This document shows, piece by piece, positions 29,179-38,204 of a DNA stretch of 64,000 bases; the first letter of the stretch is position 1, and every line of letters begins with the position of its first letter. Below the pieces are notes generated by a model that was not told where the DNA came from, searched no databases, and was given only the letters and a program-made list of their open reading frames with translations. The translations under genes were made by a program, and so were the position numbers. The DNA is from Microvirga sp. TS319 (lineage in GTDB: Bacteria > Pseudomonadota > Alphaproteobacteria > Rhizobiales > Beijerinckiaceae), in NCBI RefSeq assembly GCF_041276405.1, contig NZ_JBGGGT010000001.1, positions 231,501-295,500 of the forward strand, read 5' to 3'.

Positions 29179-29193
29179 ATCAGGATTTATGAT
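29179..29193. promoter_or_regulatory. Possible LysR-type binding site (T-N11-A)
   Basis: ATCAGGATTTATGAT is an ATCA-N7-TGAT dyad that fits the T-N11-A rule. It lies in the divergent gap between the LysR gene and chrA, about 43 bases upstream of the LysR start, so autoregulation is possible. Confidence 0.4.
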
Positions 29194-29344
29194 CGTGCTC
29201 GGATAAGTAATTAGACATTGATATGGATCGTGCGAATGATCAACCGTCCGGAACTCCGGCGTGGATGCGCTGCGCCCATGCCGGATGCATTGTCTTTTGT
29301 CGGTGCTGCAAGATAGCCGGTGCGGTGGAGGGAAGCCGTACAGA

Positions 29345-29938
29345 ATGGACACGAAGAGCAGCAAGCTGAGGCTCGGTGGCGAGGCAACGATGCAGGAGGC
29401 ATCGGGACCACGGGTCAGTGTGCGTGACCTGTTCTGGGCGTTTCTGCTGGTCGGACTCTCGGGTTTCGGTGGCGTTCTCCCCTTTGTCCGCCACATGCTG
29501 GTCGACAAGCGCCGCTGGCTCTCTCCCGCCGAATTCACGGAGGTGCTGGGACTCTCTCAGCTGCTTCCAGGTCCGAACGTGGTCAACATCAGCATTTATG
29601 TCGGGGCGCGCTTTGCGGGTGCGATCGGCGCCACGGCCGCGTTCCTGGGGATGATGGTGGCTCCCATCGCGATCGTCCTCTGCCTGGGGGCGGCCTACAC
29701 CCGCTACGGCGATCTTCCTGCCATTGCGAACGCTTTCCGAGGAGTTGCTTCCGCAGCCGCCGGGCTCGTCGTCGCAATGGCGATCAAGATAGCCTGGCCG
29801 GTGCTCCGCTCAGGGCGCACCATCGCCATTTCCGCTCTTGTCTTTGGTGCGATCGTGATCATAAAGCTACCGCTCGTCTGGACACTCGCCATCATGGCCC
29901 CTGTCAGCGTCCTCTGGATCTGGTGGAAGGCATCGTGA
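29345..29938 (+). CDS. Chromate transporter, N-terminal-type half (short-chain ChrA)
   Basis: Inner-membrane protein of about 197 residues with five to six helices. The CHR-family motif GLSGFGGVLPFVRHMLVDKR, then ADD-like SPAEFTEVLGLSQLLPGPN and the Gly-rich GARFAGAIGA, mark it as one half of a chromate ion transporter. Short-chain CHR proteins work as pairs, and the partner overlaps its stop. ATG codons at 29345 and 29390 are both possible starts. The real substrate may not be chromate. Confidence 0.85.
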   Translation: MDTKSSKLRLGGEATMQEASGPRVSVRDLFWAFLLVGLSGFGGVLPFVRHMLVDKRRWLSPAEFTEVLGLSQLLPGPNVVNISIYVGARFAGAIGATAAFLGMMVAPIAIVLCLGAAYTRYGDLPAIANAFRGVASAAAGLVVAMAIKIAWPVLRSGRTIAISALVFGAIVIIKLPLVWTLAIMAPVSVLWIWWKAS

Positions 29939-30465
29939 GCGGCAATGACAGCCTGTGGGGGTTCGTCCTCCACCTCTCGCTCCTGTCTCTTCTAGCGATA
30001 GGCGGGGTGAATACCATTCTCCCTGAGCTTCATCGCTTCGTGGTCCTTGACCATTCATGGATGACGAACGAACAGTTCACCGCTCTTTTCGCGCTCGCCC
30101 AAGCGGCTCCGGGGCCGAACGTGATCTTCGTAACCCTGATCGGCTGGCAGGTCGCCGGGGTGGTCGGCGCTCTCCTGGCTACGATCGCAATCTGCGGTCC
30201 GGCAACTGTCATCGCGTATGTGGTGACGCGCCTGTCGACCCAGTGGCAGCATCTGAAATGGTTCAGAGTGCTGCGAAGCGGGCTTGTCCCGTTGACGACG
30301 GGCCTGATGATCGCCAGCGCGTGGCTTCTCACAGCCGCATCCGCTCAGAGCGTTTTCAGCTACATCATTACAATCACGACAGCCCTCGTGATGCTGACGA
30401 CACGGGTCAACCCTTTGTGGCTCCTCGCACTTGCGGGAGGAGTTGGCGCCGGAGGTATCCTCTGA
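29935..30465 (+). CDS. Chromate transporter, C-terminal-type half (short-chain ChrA)
   Basis: Second CHR-domain protein of about 176 residues, with hydrophobic helices and the motif GGVNTILPELHRFVV, followed by TNEQFTALFALAQAAPGPN. The GTG start at 29935 overlaps the stop of the first half (GTGA), indicating translational coupling and a heterodimeric transporter. An in-frame GTG four codons upstream is an alternative start. Confidence 0.84.
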   Translation: MSGNDSLWGFVLHLSLLSLLAIGGVNTILPELHRFVVLDHSWMTNEQFTALFALAQAAPGPNVIFVTLIGWQVAGVVGALLATIAICGPATVIAYVVTRLSTQWQHLKWFRVLRSGLVPLTTGLMIASAWLLTAASAQSVFSYIITITTALVMLTTRVNPLWLLALAGGVGAGGIL

Positions 30466-30581
30466 GGCCTTCGCTCGTCATAAATCGAATTAATAATCAG
30501 CTGCGACTTAATGATTGGACGTTGATCCCCTTCGATTGAATGCTCCAGGCCAGTCATCAACCTGATGCAAGGGCCTGAATA

Positions 30582-31568
30582 ATGGCGACGCTGACAATCG
30601 GCATCATCGACCCGTTCCACCCAAAGAGCATTGAGACAATCGAGGCTGCAATCCCCGCTGAATGGCGGCTCAGCATCGCCAAGGGACAGAACATCGACGA
30701 GAAGGCGCAAGCACTTCGCGATTCGGATGTCGTCTTCGTCATGGCTGCGCCAATGCCTGCTTCGCTCATCGATGCGGCACCGCGCCTGCGGTTCATTCAG
30801 AAGCTCGGGGCCGGTATCGACCGGATCGATCTCGACCACTGTGCTGCACGCGGAATCGGCTTGGCGCGTCTTCAGGCCGGGAATTCGATTCCCGTGGCGG
30901 AGCATACGCTTCTCCTGATGCTTGCAGCGTGCCGGCGTCTTCCGCTCCTCGATCGACAGACCCGCGCGGGCGGCTGGGACAAGGAGACTGCGCGCGGAGT
31001 GAGCCGGCAGATCAACGGCAAAACTGTCGGAATTGTAGGCTTCGGCGCGATTGGGCAGGCCGTCTCCAAGCTGCTCACAGGATTCGGCGCGAACGTCCTC
31101 TACTTCGATCCAAGGCGAGCCAGCCCTGAACTCGAGCGGGAACTGCATGTGACTTACGCATCCCTCGACGAGTTGACCGCGCAGTCGGACATCGTGTCCC
31201 TCCATCTCCCCCTCATGAAGGAGACGGCCAGGATCTTCGACGCGGCGCGCATTGCGAGAATGAAACCTGGATCGACCCTGATCAACTGCGCTCGCGGCGG
31301 CCTCATCGACGAGACCGCTCTGCACGATGCGCTCGTCAGTGGGCACGTCTTTTCGGCCGGTATCGATGCCTTCGAGCAGGAGCCACCGGTCGGGAGTCCT
31401 TTGCTCCGTCTCGATCAGACCGTCGTCACTCCGCATACTGCCGGTGGCACGATCGACAACTTCAAGCCCGTCGTGGAGCGGGCCGTGCGCAACACGCAGC
31501 TCTTTCTTTCCGGAGAGGATATCCCCGCACAGGACTTGGTGCAGGCGCCGCGCAGGTCGGCAGCGTGA
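30582..31568 (+). CDS. D-isomer-specific 2-hydroxyacid dehydrogenase
   Basis: NAD(P)-dependent oxidoreductase of 328 residues that interconverts a 2-hydroxyacid and a 2-oxoacid. The Rossmann motif is GIVGFGAIGQAVSKLL. The active-site set is complete: Arg in NCARGGLIDETAL, Glu in DAFEQEPP, His in VVTPHTAGGT. It begins a rightward cluster of six catabolic genes that are closely spaced or overlapping, and its product could be the substrate of the ThDP enzyme two genes downstream. Exact substrate unknown. Confidence 0.9.
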   Translation: MATLTIGIIDPFHPKSIETIEAAIPAEWRLSIAKGQNIDEKAQALRDSDVVFVMAAPMPASLIDAAPRLRFIQKLGAGIDRIDLDHCAARGIGLARLQAGNSIPVAEHTLLLMLAACRRLPLLDRQTRAGGWDKETARGVSRQINGKTVGIVGFGAIGQAVSKLLTGFGANVLYFDPRRASPELERELHVTYASLDELTAQSDIVSLHLPLMKETARIFDAARIARMKPGSTLINCARGGLIDETALHDALVSGHVFSAGIDAFEQEPPVGSPLLRLDQTVVTPHTAGGTIDNFKPVVERAVRNTQLFLSGEDIPAQDLVQAPRRSAA

Positions 31569-31614
31569 CGTCACGACGATGGAAAGCTCCACGCTGCCGA
31601 ACAGGAGAAACGAT

Positions 31615-33054
31615 ATGGATCTGCATCCCTTTATGATCGGCAATCAATGGCGGGAAGGGCAGGGAACGCCCTTCGTCTCGGTGAATCCTAGCGACGGAAC
31701 TGAGGTCGCCTGGATCGCCGGTGCGGGATCTGCAGATATTGATGACGCCGTAAAGGCTGCACGGGCGGCATTGGGCAACCCGGCTTGGGCCGGGCTGAAG
31801 CACCATGAGCGTGCTGCTCTTCTTTACCGCATGGCGGATCTTGTGGGCGCGAACGTCGAGCGTCTTGCCCGTGTGCAGATGGAAGATAACGGTAAGACTT
31901 TTGCGGAATGCCTGTCTCAGGCGAAGAGCGCAGCAGCCACTTTTCGCTATTATGGCGCCGCCTGCGAGACTTTCGAAAGCGAGCTTACGACCCAGCGCGG
32001 CCCCAGTGTCACCATGACCGTATACGAGCCTGTTGGAGTGATTGCTGCAATCACGCCCTGGAACTCGCCGCTGACGCTTGAAGCGCAGAAGCTTGCCCCT
32101 ATTCTTGCCGCCGGAAACACCGTCGTGCTCAAGCCGTCGGAGGTGACGCCTCGCATTGCTCTCGAATATGCGCGGTTAGCCATCGAAGCGGGATTCCCGG
32201 CCGGGGTCGTGAACGTCGTGACCGGCGCGGCCGATGTGGGGCGAACCCTGGTCGAGCACGCCGGCGTTGACATGGTGAGCTTCACTGGCGGGACGTCCGC
32301 CGGACGGGCCATCGCGGCGACGGCTGGACGGCGCCTTAAGCCGGTTGTGCTCGAACTCGGCGGAAAGTCGCCTCACATCGTCTTTGCGGATGCTGACCTC
32401 AGGAAGGCGCCGAAGAGCGTCGCCGATGGGATCTTCTCGGGTGGAGGCCAATCCTGCATCGCTGGCTCCCGTGTTTTCGTGGAAGCATCGATCTTCCAGC
32501 CCTTCATGGAAGCCTTCCAGGCTGCCGCGCAGGGCTACACGCTCGGGACTCCCGATCATCCTTCGACGCGAATGGGGCCGATGGTAAGCTTCAACCATCG
32601 TGATCACGTCGCCCGGGCCGTCGAACTGGCACGTGAGGAGGGCGGCCAAGTCCTCGTCGGCGGAGATCTGCCGACCGGGGAGGCATTCAGGAATGGCGCT
32701 TACTATCCAGCGACCGTCATCAGTGGCGTTACGAACCAGTCACGGGTTTGCCAGCAGGAAATCTTCGGGCCCGTTGCCGTCGTCCTGCCGTTCGACAACG
32801 AGAGTGATCTGATCGAGCAGGCCAACGACACGGAATTTGGTCTCGCGGCTGGCCTCTGGACGAGCGACTTCGCGAAAGCCTGGCGCGTGGCGCGCGCGAT
32901 TCAGGCCGGAACGGTCTGGATCAATACCTACAAGGAAACATCGATTTCGACTTCCTTTGGTGGGTTCAAGCAGAGCGGGCTGGGTCGCGAGAAGGGGCTC
33001 AACGGGATGCGGACCTACATGGAGCCGAAGGGTCTCTACTGGCACGTGGGCTGA
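31615..33054 (+). CDS. Aldehyde dehydrogenase family protein
   Basis: NAD(P)-dependent aldehyde dehydrogenase of 479 residues, starting MDLHPFMIGNQWREGQGTPF after an AGGAG ribosome-binding site. The open frame continues upstream through the previous gene and is rejected there. The catalytic Cys is in GGGQSCIAGSRVFV and the general-base Glu is in LELGGKSPHIVF. The NAD motif FTGGTSAGRAIA and the NPWNSP-like TPWNSPLTLEAQKLAP are present. It probably oxidises an aldehyde made by the ThDP decarboxylase-like enzyme next door. Confidence 0.92.
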   Translation: MDLHPFMIGNQWREGQGTPFVSVNPSDGTEVAWIAGAGSADIDDAVKAARAALGNPAWAGLKHHERAALLYRMADLVGANVERLARVQMEDNGKTFAECLSQAKSAAATFRYYGAACETFESELTTQRGPSVTMTVYEPVGVIAAITPWNSPLTLEAQKLAPILAAGNTVVLKPSEVTPRIALEYARLAIEAGFPAGVVNVVTGAADVGRTLVEHAGVDMVSFTGGTSAGRAIAATAGRRLKPVVLELGGKSPHIVFADADLRKAPKSVADGIFSGGGQSCIAGSRVFVEASIFQPFMEAFQAAAQGYTLGTPDHPSTRMGPMVSFNHRDHVARAVELAREEGGQVLVGGDLPTGEAFRNGAYYPATVISGVTNQSRVCQQEIFGPVAVVLPFDNESDLIEQANDTEFGLAAGLWTSDFAKAWRVARAIQAGTVWINTYKETSISTSFGGFKQSGLGREKGLNGMRTYMEPKGLYWHVG

Positions 33055-33137
33055 TGCAGCCTGCCTGCCAAACACAACGAACCTTACACACCTGCCCGCT
33101 TGAGAAAGCGGCACGCTAAAATTCGGGAGGATTATGA

Positions 33138-34748
33138 ATGTCGACGACCGTTGAAGTGATGGCCGATGCTTTCAAGGAAGCCGGTACCCCGTTTCTCGTG
33201 GGGCACCCTGGCGGCGAGTCCGTCGAGCTGATGGAGGCTGCGCGCCAGCGTGACATGCGCTTCATCCTGATGAAACAGGAAACGGCCGGCGCTATGCTCG
33301 CGGCGACTTGGGGCGAGATCACGGGATCTCCGGGCGTCTGCCTGTCGACGCGCGGCCCCGGCGCTGCCAATATGGTGAACGGTGCGGCGCACGCGTTTCT
33401 TGACCGCGCTCCTCTCATCCTTCTCACGGACCGCTATTCGCAGCCGGCTCACGAAGTCGGGTTGCGCCAGCGCATCGACCAGCTCGCAGTCTATGCGCCC
33501 CTCGTTAAATGGGGAACGACGGTCGACGCGCGGACGATCCGCCAGCAGCTTCGCCGCGCAATGCGCACGGCGACGGCGCCCGCTCCCGGGCCCGTCCAGT
33601 TCGACATTCCTCAGAGCGAGACGACGAAGGAGGCCGCACCTCTGCTGGCGGAGCCGCCATTGATGCCGAATCTTGTGTATCCGGAGCCGGATGCAGCTGC
33701 CCTGAAGCCGATCGTTGATCGGGTACGGGCTTCCCGCAAGCCGATCATCCTCGCAGGTCTCGGGGTGCTGTGGGCCAGAGCGTCGGGCGAACTCGTCGCG
33801 CTCGCCGAGCAGCTCGGTGCGCCGGTTCTCGTCACGTCCAAGTGCAAGGGCGCTATCCCGGAGGATCATCCTCTGCGCGCCGGCTGCATCATCGGCGGCC
33901 TGATCGAGCGCAAGCTCGTGAGCGAAGCGGACCTGATCATCACGGTGGGTCTGGACGGGGTAGAGTTGCAGCCCAAGGCCTGGCCCTACACGACACCTCT
34001 CGTGGCTCTTTCCAGCACTCCCTCTCTTGACGCACTCGTGCCGGCCGAGATCGAGGTGATCGGTGATCTGAAGCTCCTCATGAACAAATTCACCGACCTT
34101 TGCGCGGGCGGAGGCAGCTGGGGCGAGAGGGCCGCGGCCGTTTTCCGTCAGGATGTCACCGATGCCCTCAACACCCCAAGCACGGGACTTTCGCCACAGC
34201 GGGCGATGGAGGTTGCGCGCGCCATCCTGCCGCGTGACACCATCGCGACCTGTGACGCCGGAGCAAGCCGTCTCCTGGTCGTGCAGAAATGGCAATCCTA
34301 CGGACCTCGCGAGTTCCTGACCTCCAACGGTCTCGGCTCGATGGGATATGCGGTTCCCGGCGCATTGGCCGCGCGCCTTGCTCACCCCGATCGCCCGGTC
34401 GTCGCCTTCACCGGTGACGGTGGTTTCCTGATGGCCGTCGCCGAGCTCCAGACGGCGGTTCGCGAGAACCTGCCCATCATTGTCGTCGTTCTCGACGACC
34501 AGCAGATTGGGCTGATCCGCGTGAAGCAGGAAATCAAGGGCCTTCCGCTGCACGGTGTCGGAGTCGGTGGCTGCGATTGGGAGAAGCTGGCCCAGGGCTT
34601 CGGAGCGGACGGTGTCACGGTCGATACGGATAACGGCTTGCAGGACGCGCTCGGCGCCGCCCTGAAAACCGGCCGGACGACGGTGATCGGCGTCAGGATC
34701 GACGGATCCGGCTATGTCGATCAGTTCAACGCCCTGCGTGAGCTCTGA
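33138..34748 (+). CDS. Thiamine-diphosphate-dependent enzyme (acetolactate synthase / 2-oxoacid decarboxylase-like)
   Basis: Enzyme of 536 residues with the three-domain ThDP fold. The catalytic Glu is in LMKQETAGAM (near residue 52). The ThDP/Mg motif begins GDGGFLMAVAELQTAV and ends LDDQQIG, with Asp-Asp where acetolactate synthases usually have Asn-Asn. An FAD-type region is not obvious. Neighbouring hydroxyacid and aldehyde dehydrogenases favour a 2-oxoacid decarboxylase or lyase over branched-chain amino-acid synthesis. GGGAGG lies just before the start. Substrate unknown. Confidence 0.87.
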   Translation: MSTTVEVMADAFKEAGTPFLVGHPGGESVELMEAARQRDMRFILMKQETAGAMLAATWGEITGSPGVCLSTRGPGAANMVNGAAHAFLDRAPLILLTDRYSQPAHEVGLRQRIDQLAVYAPLVKWGTTVDARTIRQQLRRAMRTATAPAPGPVQFDIPQSETTKEAAPLLAEPPLMPNLVYPEPDAAALKPIVDRVRASRKPIILAGLGVLWARASGELVALAEQLGAPVLVTSKCKGAIPEDHPLRAGCIIGGLIERKLVSEADLIITVGLDGVELQPKAWPYTTPLVALSSTPSLDALVPAEIEVIGDLKLLMNKFTDLCAGGGSWGERAAAVFRQDVTDALNTPSTGLSPQRAMEVARAILPRDTIATCDAGASRLLVVQKWQSYGPREFLTSNGLGSMGYAVPGALAARLAHPDRPVVAFTGDGGFLMAVAELQTAVRENLPIIVVVLDDQQIGLIRVKQEIKGLPLHGVGVGGCDWEKLAQGFGADGVTVDTDNGLQDALGAALKTGRTTVIGVRIDGSGYVDQFNALREL

Positions 34749-34754
34749 TCGGCG

Positions 34755-35537
34755 ATGCTGATCGATCTCACCGGCAGAACCGCAATCGTCACCGGAGGCA
34801 GCGAGGGCCTCGGAAAGGCGATTGCGGCCCGCCTCGCAAGGTCGGGCGCACATGTGGCTGTCCTGGCCCGGCGCGAGGAGGTTCTGGACGTCGCCGTGCA
34901 GGACATTCGTCGGGATGCCGTCGGCCAAGTCGCGGGGCTTGCCTGCGACGTGACCGACAACTGCCGTGTGGAGGAGGTTGTCGCCGCAATCGTCGCCGAG
35001 TTCGGTGCGGTCGACATCCTCGTCAACAACGCGGGCAGCTCAAGTCGCAGCCGTTTCGAGGAGCTCAGCCGGGACGGCATGATCGCCGACATGGACCTGA
35101 AGCTCTTCGCCGCCGTCAACCTCGCCCAGAAGGTCGTGCCGGGCATGAAGGAGAGGCGCTGGGGGCGGATCATCAACGTGGTCAGCGCTAATGGGAAAGC
35201 TCCGAAGGCTGCCAGTGCTCCGACCACCCTGAGCCGTTCCGCTGGAATCACCCTGACGAAGGTCATGTCCCAGGAGCTCGCGCCGTGGAACATCCTCGTC
35301 AACGCTCTCTGCGTCGGTGTCATCAAGAGCGGGCAATGGGCGGGTCGGCACAGGCGCGATGCACCGGACATGCCTTTCGAAAAGTACCTTGAGCCGCATG
35401 CGCGTCCCGTGCCGCTTGGACGGTTCGGGGAGCCCGAGGAATTTGCCAATGTGGCCTGCTTCCTCGCATCGGATTCCGCATCATACGTGACCGGTACGGC
35501 CATCAATGTCGATGGCGGCTTGTGTCCGGTCACATGA
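34755..35537 (+). CDS. SDR-family protein lacking the usual Tyr-x3-Lys pair
   Basis: Short-chain dehydrogenase/reductase fold of 260 residues. The cofactor motif TGGSEGLGKAIA and NNAGSS are intact. The active-site region reads NVVSANGKAPKAASAPTTLS then RSAG. By position the catalytic Tyr is Thr and the Lys is Arg, so classical hydride-transfer chemistry is doubtful. It may bind NAD(P) in a different reaction or belong to a divergent SDR subfamily. It starts six bases after the ThDP gene. Confidence 0.85.
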   Translation: MLIDLTGRTAIVTGGSEGLGKAIAARLARSGAHVAVLARREEVLDVAVQDIRRDAVGQVAGLACDVTDNCRVEEVVAAIVAEFGAVDILVNNAGSSSRSRFEELSRDGMIADMDLKLFAAVNLAQKVVPGMKERRWGRIINVVSANGKAPKAASAPTTLSRSAGITLTKVMSQELAPWNILVNALCVGVIKSGQWAGRHRRDAPDMPFEKYLEPHARPVPLGRFGEPEEFANVACFLASDSASYVTGTAINVDGGLCPVT

Positions 35538-35566
35538 ACATTCAAACAAAGGGGGATCATGTCGTC

Positions 35567-36733
35567 ATGAATTTCGAACTCACCAGCGAGCAGCGCAGCA
35601 TCGTCGGCACCATTCGTGAGGTCACGCAGGGCGAGTTCAAGGGACGAGCCCAGCGCCACATGGACGGCAGCTTCCCGTGGGAGAATATCCGCCGGCTCGC
35701 GGAAATCGGGGTTCTCGGCATGGCGGTGCCCGAGGAATACGGCGGCTCGGGGATGAACGTCTTCGACACGGCGCTGGTGCTCGAGGAGATCGCCAAAGGG
35801 TGCTATGTCACCGCCATGGCGGTCCTTGGCGAAGTGGGGTCGCAGACCCGCATCATCTCGACCTATGCTCCCGAATCCTTCAGGCGGCGCATCCTTCCGG
35901 CCGTTTGCAGCGGCGATGCGATCCTGGCGATCTGCATGACCGAGCCGCATGCCGGTACGGATGTCGCCAACTATCGCACGAACACCACCATCAAAGGCGA
36001 CAAGGCCATCGTGAAGGGCGTGAAGACGCTCATCAGCCGCGTGGACGAGGCCGCCGCTTTCGTCATCTTCAGCCGTATCGACAATCAGCCGGGGCGTGAG
36101 GGCATCGGCTGCGTTCTCATCGAGAAGGGTACGCCGGGTCTTGAGGTCACGGCCCGTTACCACACGATGGGCGGCGAGAACCTGGCGGAGGTGCAGTTCA
36201 ACGATTGCGAGATCCCCCTCGAGAACGTGGTGATACGGGAGGACGGCTTCCGCAAGCTTCTCTCCGCCTTCAACACGCAGCGTTGCCTCAATCCCAGCAT
36301 CTCGCTCGGACTCGCGGAAGGCGCGTTCGAGGAATCGGTGCGCTATGTCCGAGGACGCACGGCCTTCGGTCGGCGAATAGGCGATTTCCAGGGAATGCGC
36401 TGGAAGCTTGCCGAGATGTATCGTGACATCGAGGTCGGGCGCAGCATCCTCTACCGGGCCTGTGCGAGCGCGAATCCGTTCCCGGATCCGCATCAGGCCG
36501 CTCTTGCCAAGATGTACTGCAATGAGATGTCGATCCGCGTGACCAGCGAGGCGATTCAGGTCCACGGTGGATACGGCTTCACGGACGAGTACGCCGTGTC
36601 GAGACTCTACCGCGGGGCCCGCTACGGTACCCTCGGCGGGGGCACGACGGAAACGCTCAAGGATCTCGTCGGCAAGAGGATCGTGGCGGATTTCGATGAG
36701 GTAGACGGTTTTCTGGGAATGGGAACGTTCTGA
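35567..36733 (+). CDS. Acyl-CoA dehydrogenase
   Basis: FAD-dependent alpha,beta-dehydrogenase of acyl-CoA thioesters, 388 residues starting MNFELTSEQRSIV. Family motifs include AVPEEYGGSGM, ICMTEPHAGTDVANYRT and RTAFGRRIGDFQGMRWKLAEMY. The C-terminal segment where most members carry the catalytic Glu (IYEGT-E) reads LGGGTTETL, so the base is missing or elsewhere, as in isovaleryl-type enzymes. GGGGGA lies ten bases before the ATG; in-frame starts at 35522 and 35534 overlap the SDR stop. Its stop overlaps the next start. Confidence 0.88.
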   Translation: MNFELTSEQRSIVGTIREVTQGEFKGRAQRHMDGSFPWENIRRLAEIGVLGMAVPEEYGGSGMNVFDTALVLEEIAKGCYVTAMAVLGEVGSQTRIISTYAPESFRRRILPAVCSGDAILAICMTEPHAGTDVANYRTNTTIKGDKAIVKGVKTLISRVDEAAAFVIFSRIDNQPGREGIGCVLIEKGTPGLEVTARYHTMGGENLAEVQFNDCEIPLENVVIREDGFRKLLSAFNTQRCLNPSISLGLAEGAFEESVRYVRGRTAFGRRIGDFQGMRWKLAEMYRDIEVGRSILYRACASANPFPDPHQAALAKMYCNEMSIRVTSEAIQVHGGYGFTDEYAVSRLYRGARYGTLGGGTTETLKDLVGKRIVADFDEVDGFLGMGTF

Positions 36734-37983
36734 TGAGCATGGCATATGGGAATGCTGGAGGTGGGGTGCAGGCATCGGCAGCACCGGCTCATCAGGCTTA
36801 TCCCTTCTCTGGTCTGGTGGTCCTCGACCTGTCCCATATCTACAATGGTCCCTACGCCACCTTCCTCATGGCGATGGCCGGAGCCGAGGTCATCAAGATC
36901 GAGCCGCATGGCGGCGAGCATCTCCGGGTGCGCGCTGCTCTCGGCGGGGCCGCTCTGCCGTTCGCCATGCTGAACGGCAACAAGAAATCGGTGACGCTCG
37001 ACCTGAAGGCCGAGCGCGGACGCGATCTTTTCCTGCAGATGGTCCGCTCAGCGGATGTGCTGGTGGAGAATTTCGCTCCGGGCGTGACAGAGCGGCTCGG
37101 CATCGGGCCTGAGGTGCTGCAGGCCGAAAACCCGCGCCTGATCTACGCCTCCAGCACCGGCTATGGCCGCTCGGGGCCTTATCGCGATTATCCGGCGATG
37201 GACATCACCGTTCAGGCGATGTCCGGTATCATGAGCATCACCGGCTTTCCTGACAACCCTCCGGTGAAGTCCGGTCCTGCACTCTGCGACTTCTTCGCCG
37301 GCATCCATCTCTATGCCGGCATTGCCACGGCATTGTATGAGCGGGAAAAGACAGGGAAAGGGCGCCTGGTCGAGGTTTCCATGCAGGAGGCCGTCTATGC
37401 GTCGTTGAGCTCCAATCTTGCGCTCTATCACGGTAACGGCGGCAACGTGCCGGTGCGGACCGGCAACCGGCATGGAGGGTTGGCGGAAGCGCCGTACAAC
37501 GTCTACGCGACCAATGACGGGCATGTGGCCATCATCTGCAACAACAACCGTCACTTTCATGCCTTGCTGAAGGCGATGGATCGCGAGGACCTGAAGGGCG
37601 ATCCCCGTTTCCAGGATCTCAAGTCGCGCGTGGCGCATATCGACGATATCGATGCGCTCGTCACCGATTGGACCCGGCAGTACACGAAGGCTGAGCTTGT
37701 CGAACGGCTTCTCGCCCATCGTGTTCCTCACGCGCCGGTTCGCGACCTGAGCGAGGTCATCAACGATCCGCACATGCATGCCCGCGGCAGTTTGCGATGG
37801 ATCAATCATCCGCAATATGGCCGCATCGTCGTGCAGAACAGCCCGATCCGGTACGAGGGGGTGCCACCCATGCACCTTGAGCCGAGCAGTCCGCTCGGAG
37901 CCCAGAACCGAGAGGTTTTTTGCGAGAGGCTGGGTCTGTCGGAACAGGAGTTCGAACAACTTCGCCGTGAAGGCGTAGTCTGA
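36733..37983 (+). CDS. Type III CoA-transferase (CaiB/BaiF family)
   Basis: Transfers CoA between carboxylic acids by way of an enzyme aspartyl thioester, 416 residues. Motifs include VVLDLSHIYNGPYATFLMA, IKIEPHGGEHLR, LNGNKKSVTLDLK, ENFAPGVTERLGIG and the catalytic Asp in YPAMDITVQAMSG. The ATG overlaps the stop of the acyl-CoA dehydrogenase gene. It would activate the acid before dehydrogenation. It ends the rightward operon, and a REP-like cluster follows. Confidence 0.92.
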   Translation: MSMAYGNAGGGVQASAAPAHQAYPFSGLVVLDLSHIYNGPYATFLMAMAGAEVIKIEPHGGEHLRVRAALGGAALPFAMLNGNKKSVTLDLKAERGRDLFLQMVRSADVLVENFAPGVTERLGIGPEVLQAENPRLIYASSTGYGRSGPYRDYPAMDITVQAMSGIMSITGFPDNPPVKSGPALCDFFAGIHLYAGIATALYEREKTGKGRLVEVSMQEAVYASLSSNLALYHGNGGNVPVRTGNRHGGLAEAPYNVYATNDGHVAIICNNNRHFHALLKAMDREDLKGDPRFQDLKSRVAHIDDIDALVTDWTRQYTKAELVERLLAHRVPHAPVRDLSEVINDPHMHARGSLRWINHPQYGRIVVQNSPIRYEGVPPMHLEPSSPLGAQNREVFCERLGLSEQEFEQLRREGVV

Positions 37984-37993
37984 TCCAGGAAAT

Positions 37994-38147
37994 CTACAGC
38001 GTCGGACGTGAAATCGAACTCACCCCCGACGCTGTCAGTCTATGGTCTTGAGCATCGTTTCACGCAAAACCGGGTCCCACTTTTGCGTCCGATGCTCTAG
38101 CGCACCGTGCGAAAAGTGGATTCCACTTTTCGGGTCCGATGCCCTAG
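37994..38147. repeat. REP-like repeat cluster, copy 5 (three palindromes)
   Basis: Three stem-loops in tandem. The first is built on CAGCGTCGG...CCGACGCTG; the second runs from GAGCATCGTTTCACGCAAAACC to GATGCTCTAG; the third holds AAAAGTGGATTCCACTTTT and ends GCCCTAG. The cluster fills the gap between two convergent catabolic operons and could help end both transcripts. Confidence 0.82.
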
Positions 38148-38204
38148 AAAAGTTTCCCAAGGAAAAGGCGGTGACACATGGTCGCCGCCCCTTCCTCGTC
38201 ATCC

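Noticed and set aside
33132..34928. Antisense open frame of about 598 codons over the ThDP gene
   Set aside because: Shadow of the ThDP gene, without domain features or ribosome-binding site.
34721..36784. Long antisense open frame (about 687 codons) over the SDR and acyl-CoA dehydrogenase genes
   Set aside because: Its composition (Arg/Asp/His-rich) and lack of motifs are typical of the shadow frame of GC-rich coding DNA; the plus-strand genes have clear family motifs and tight operon spacing.
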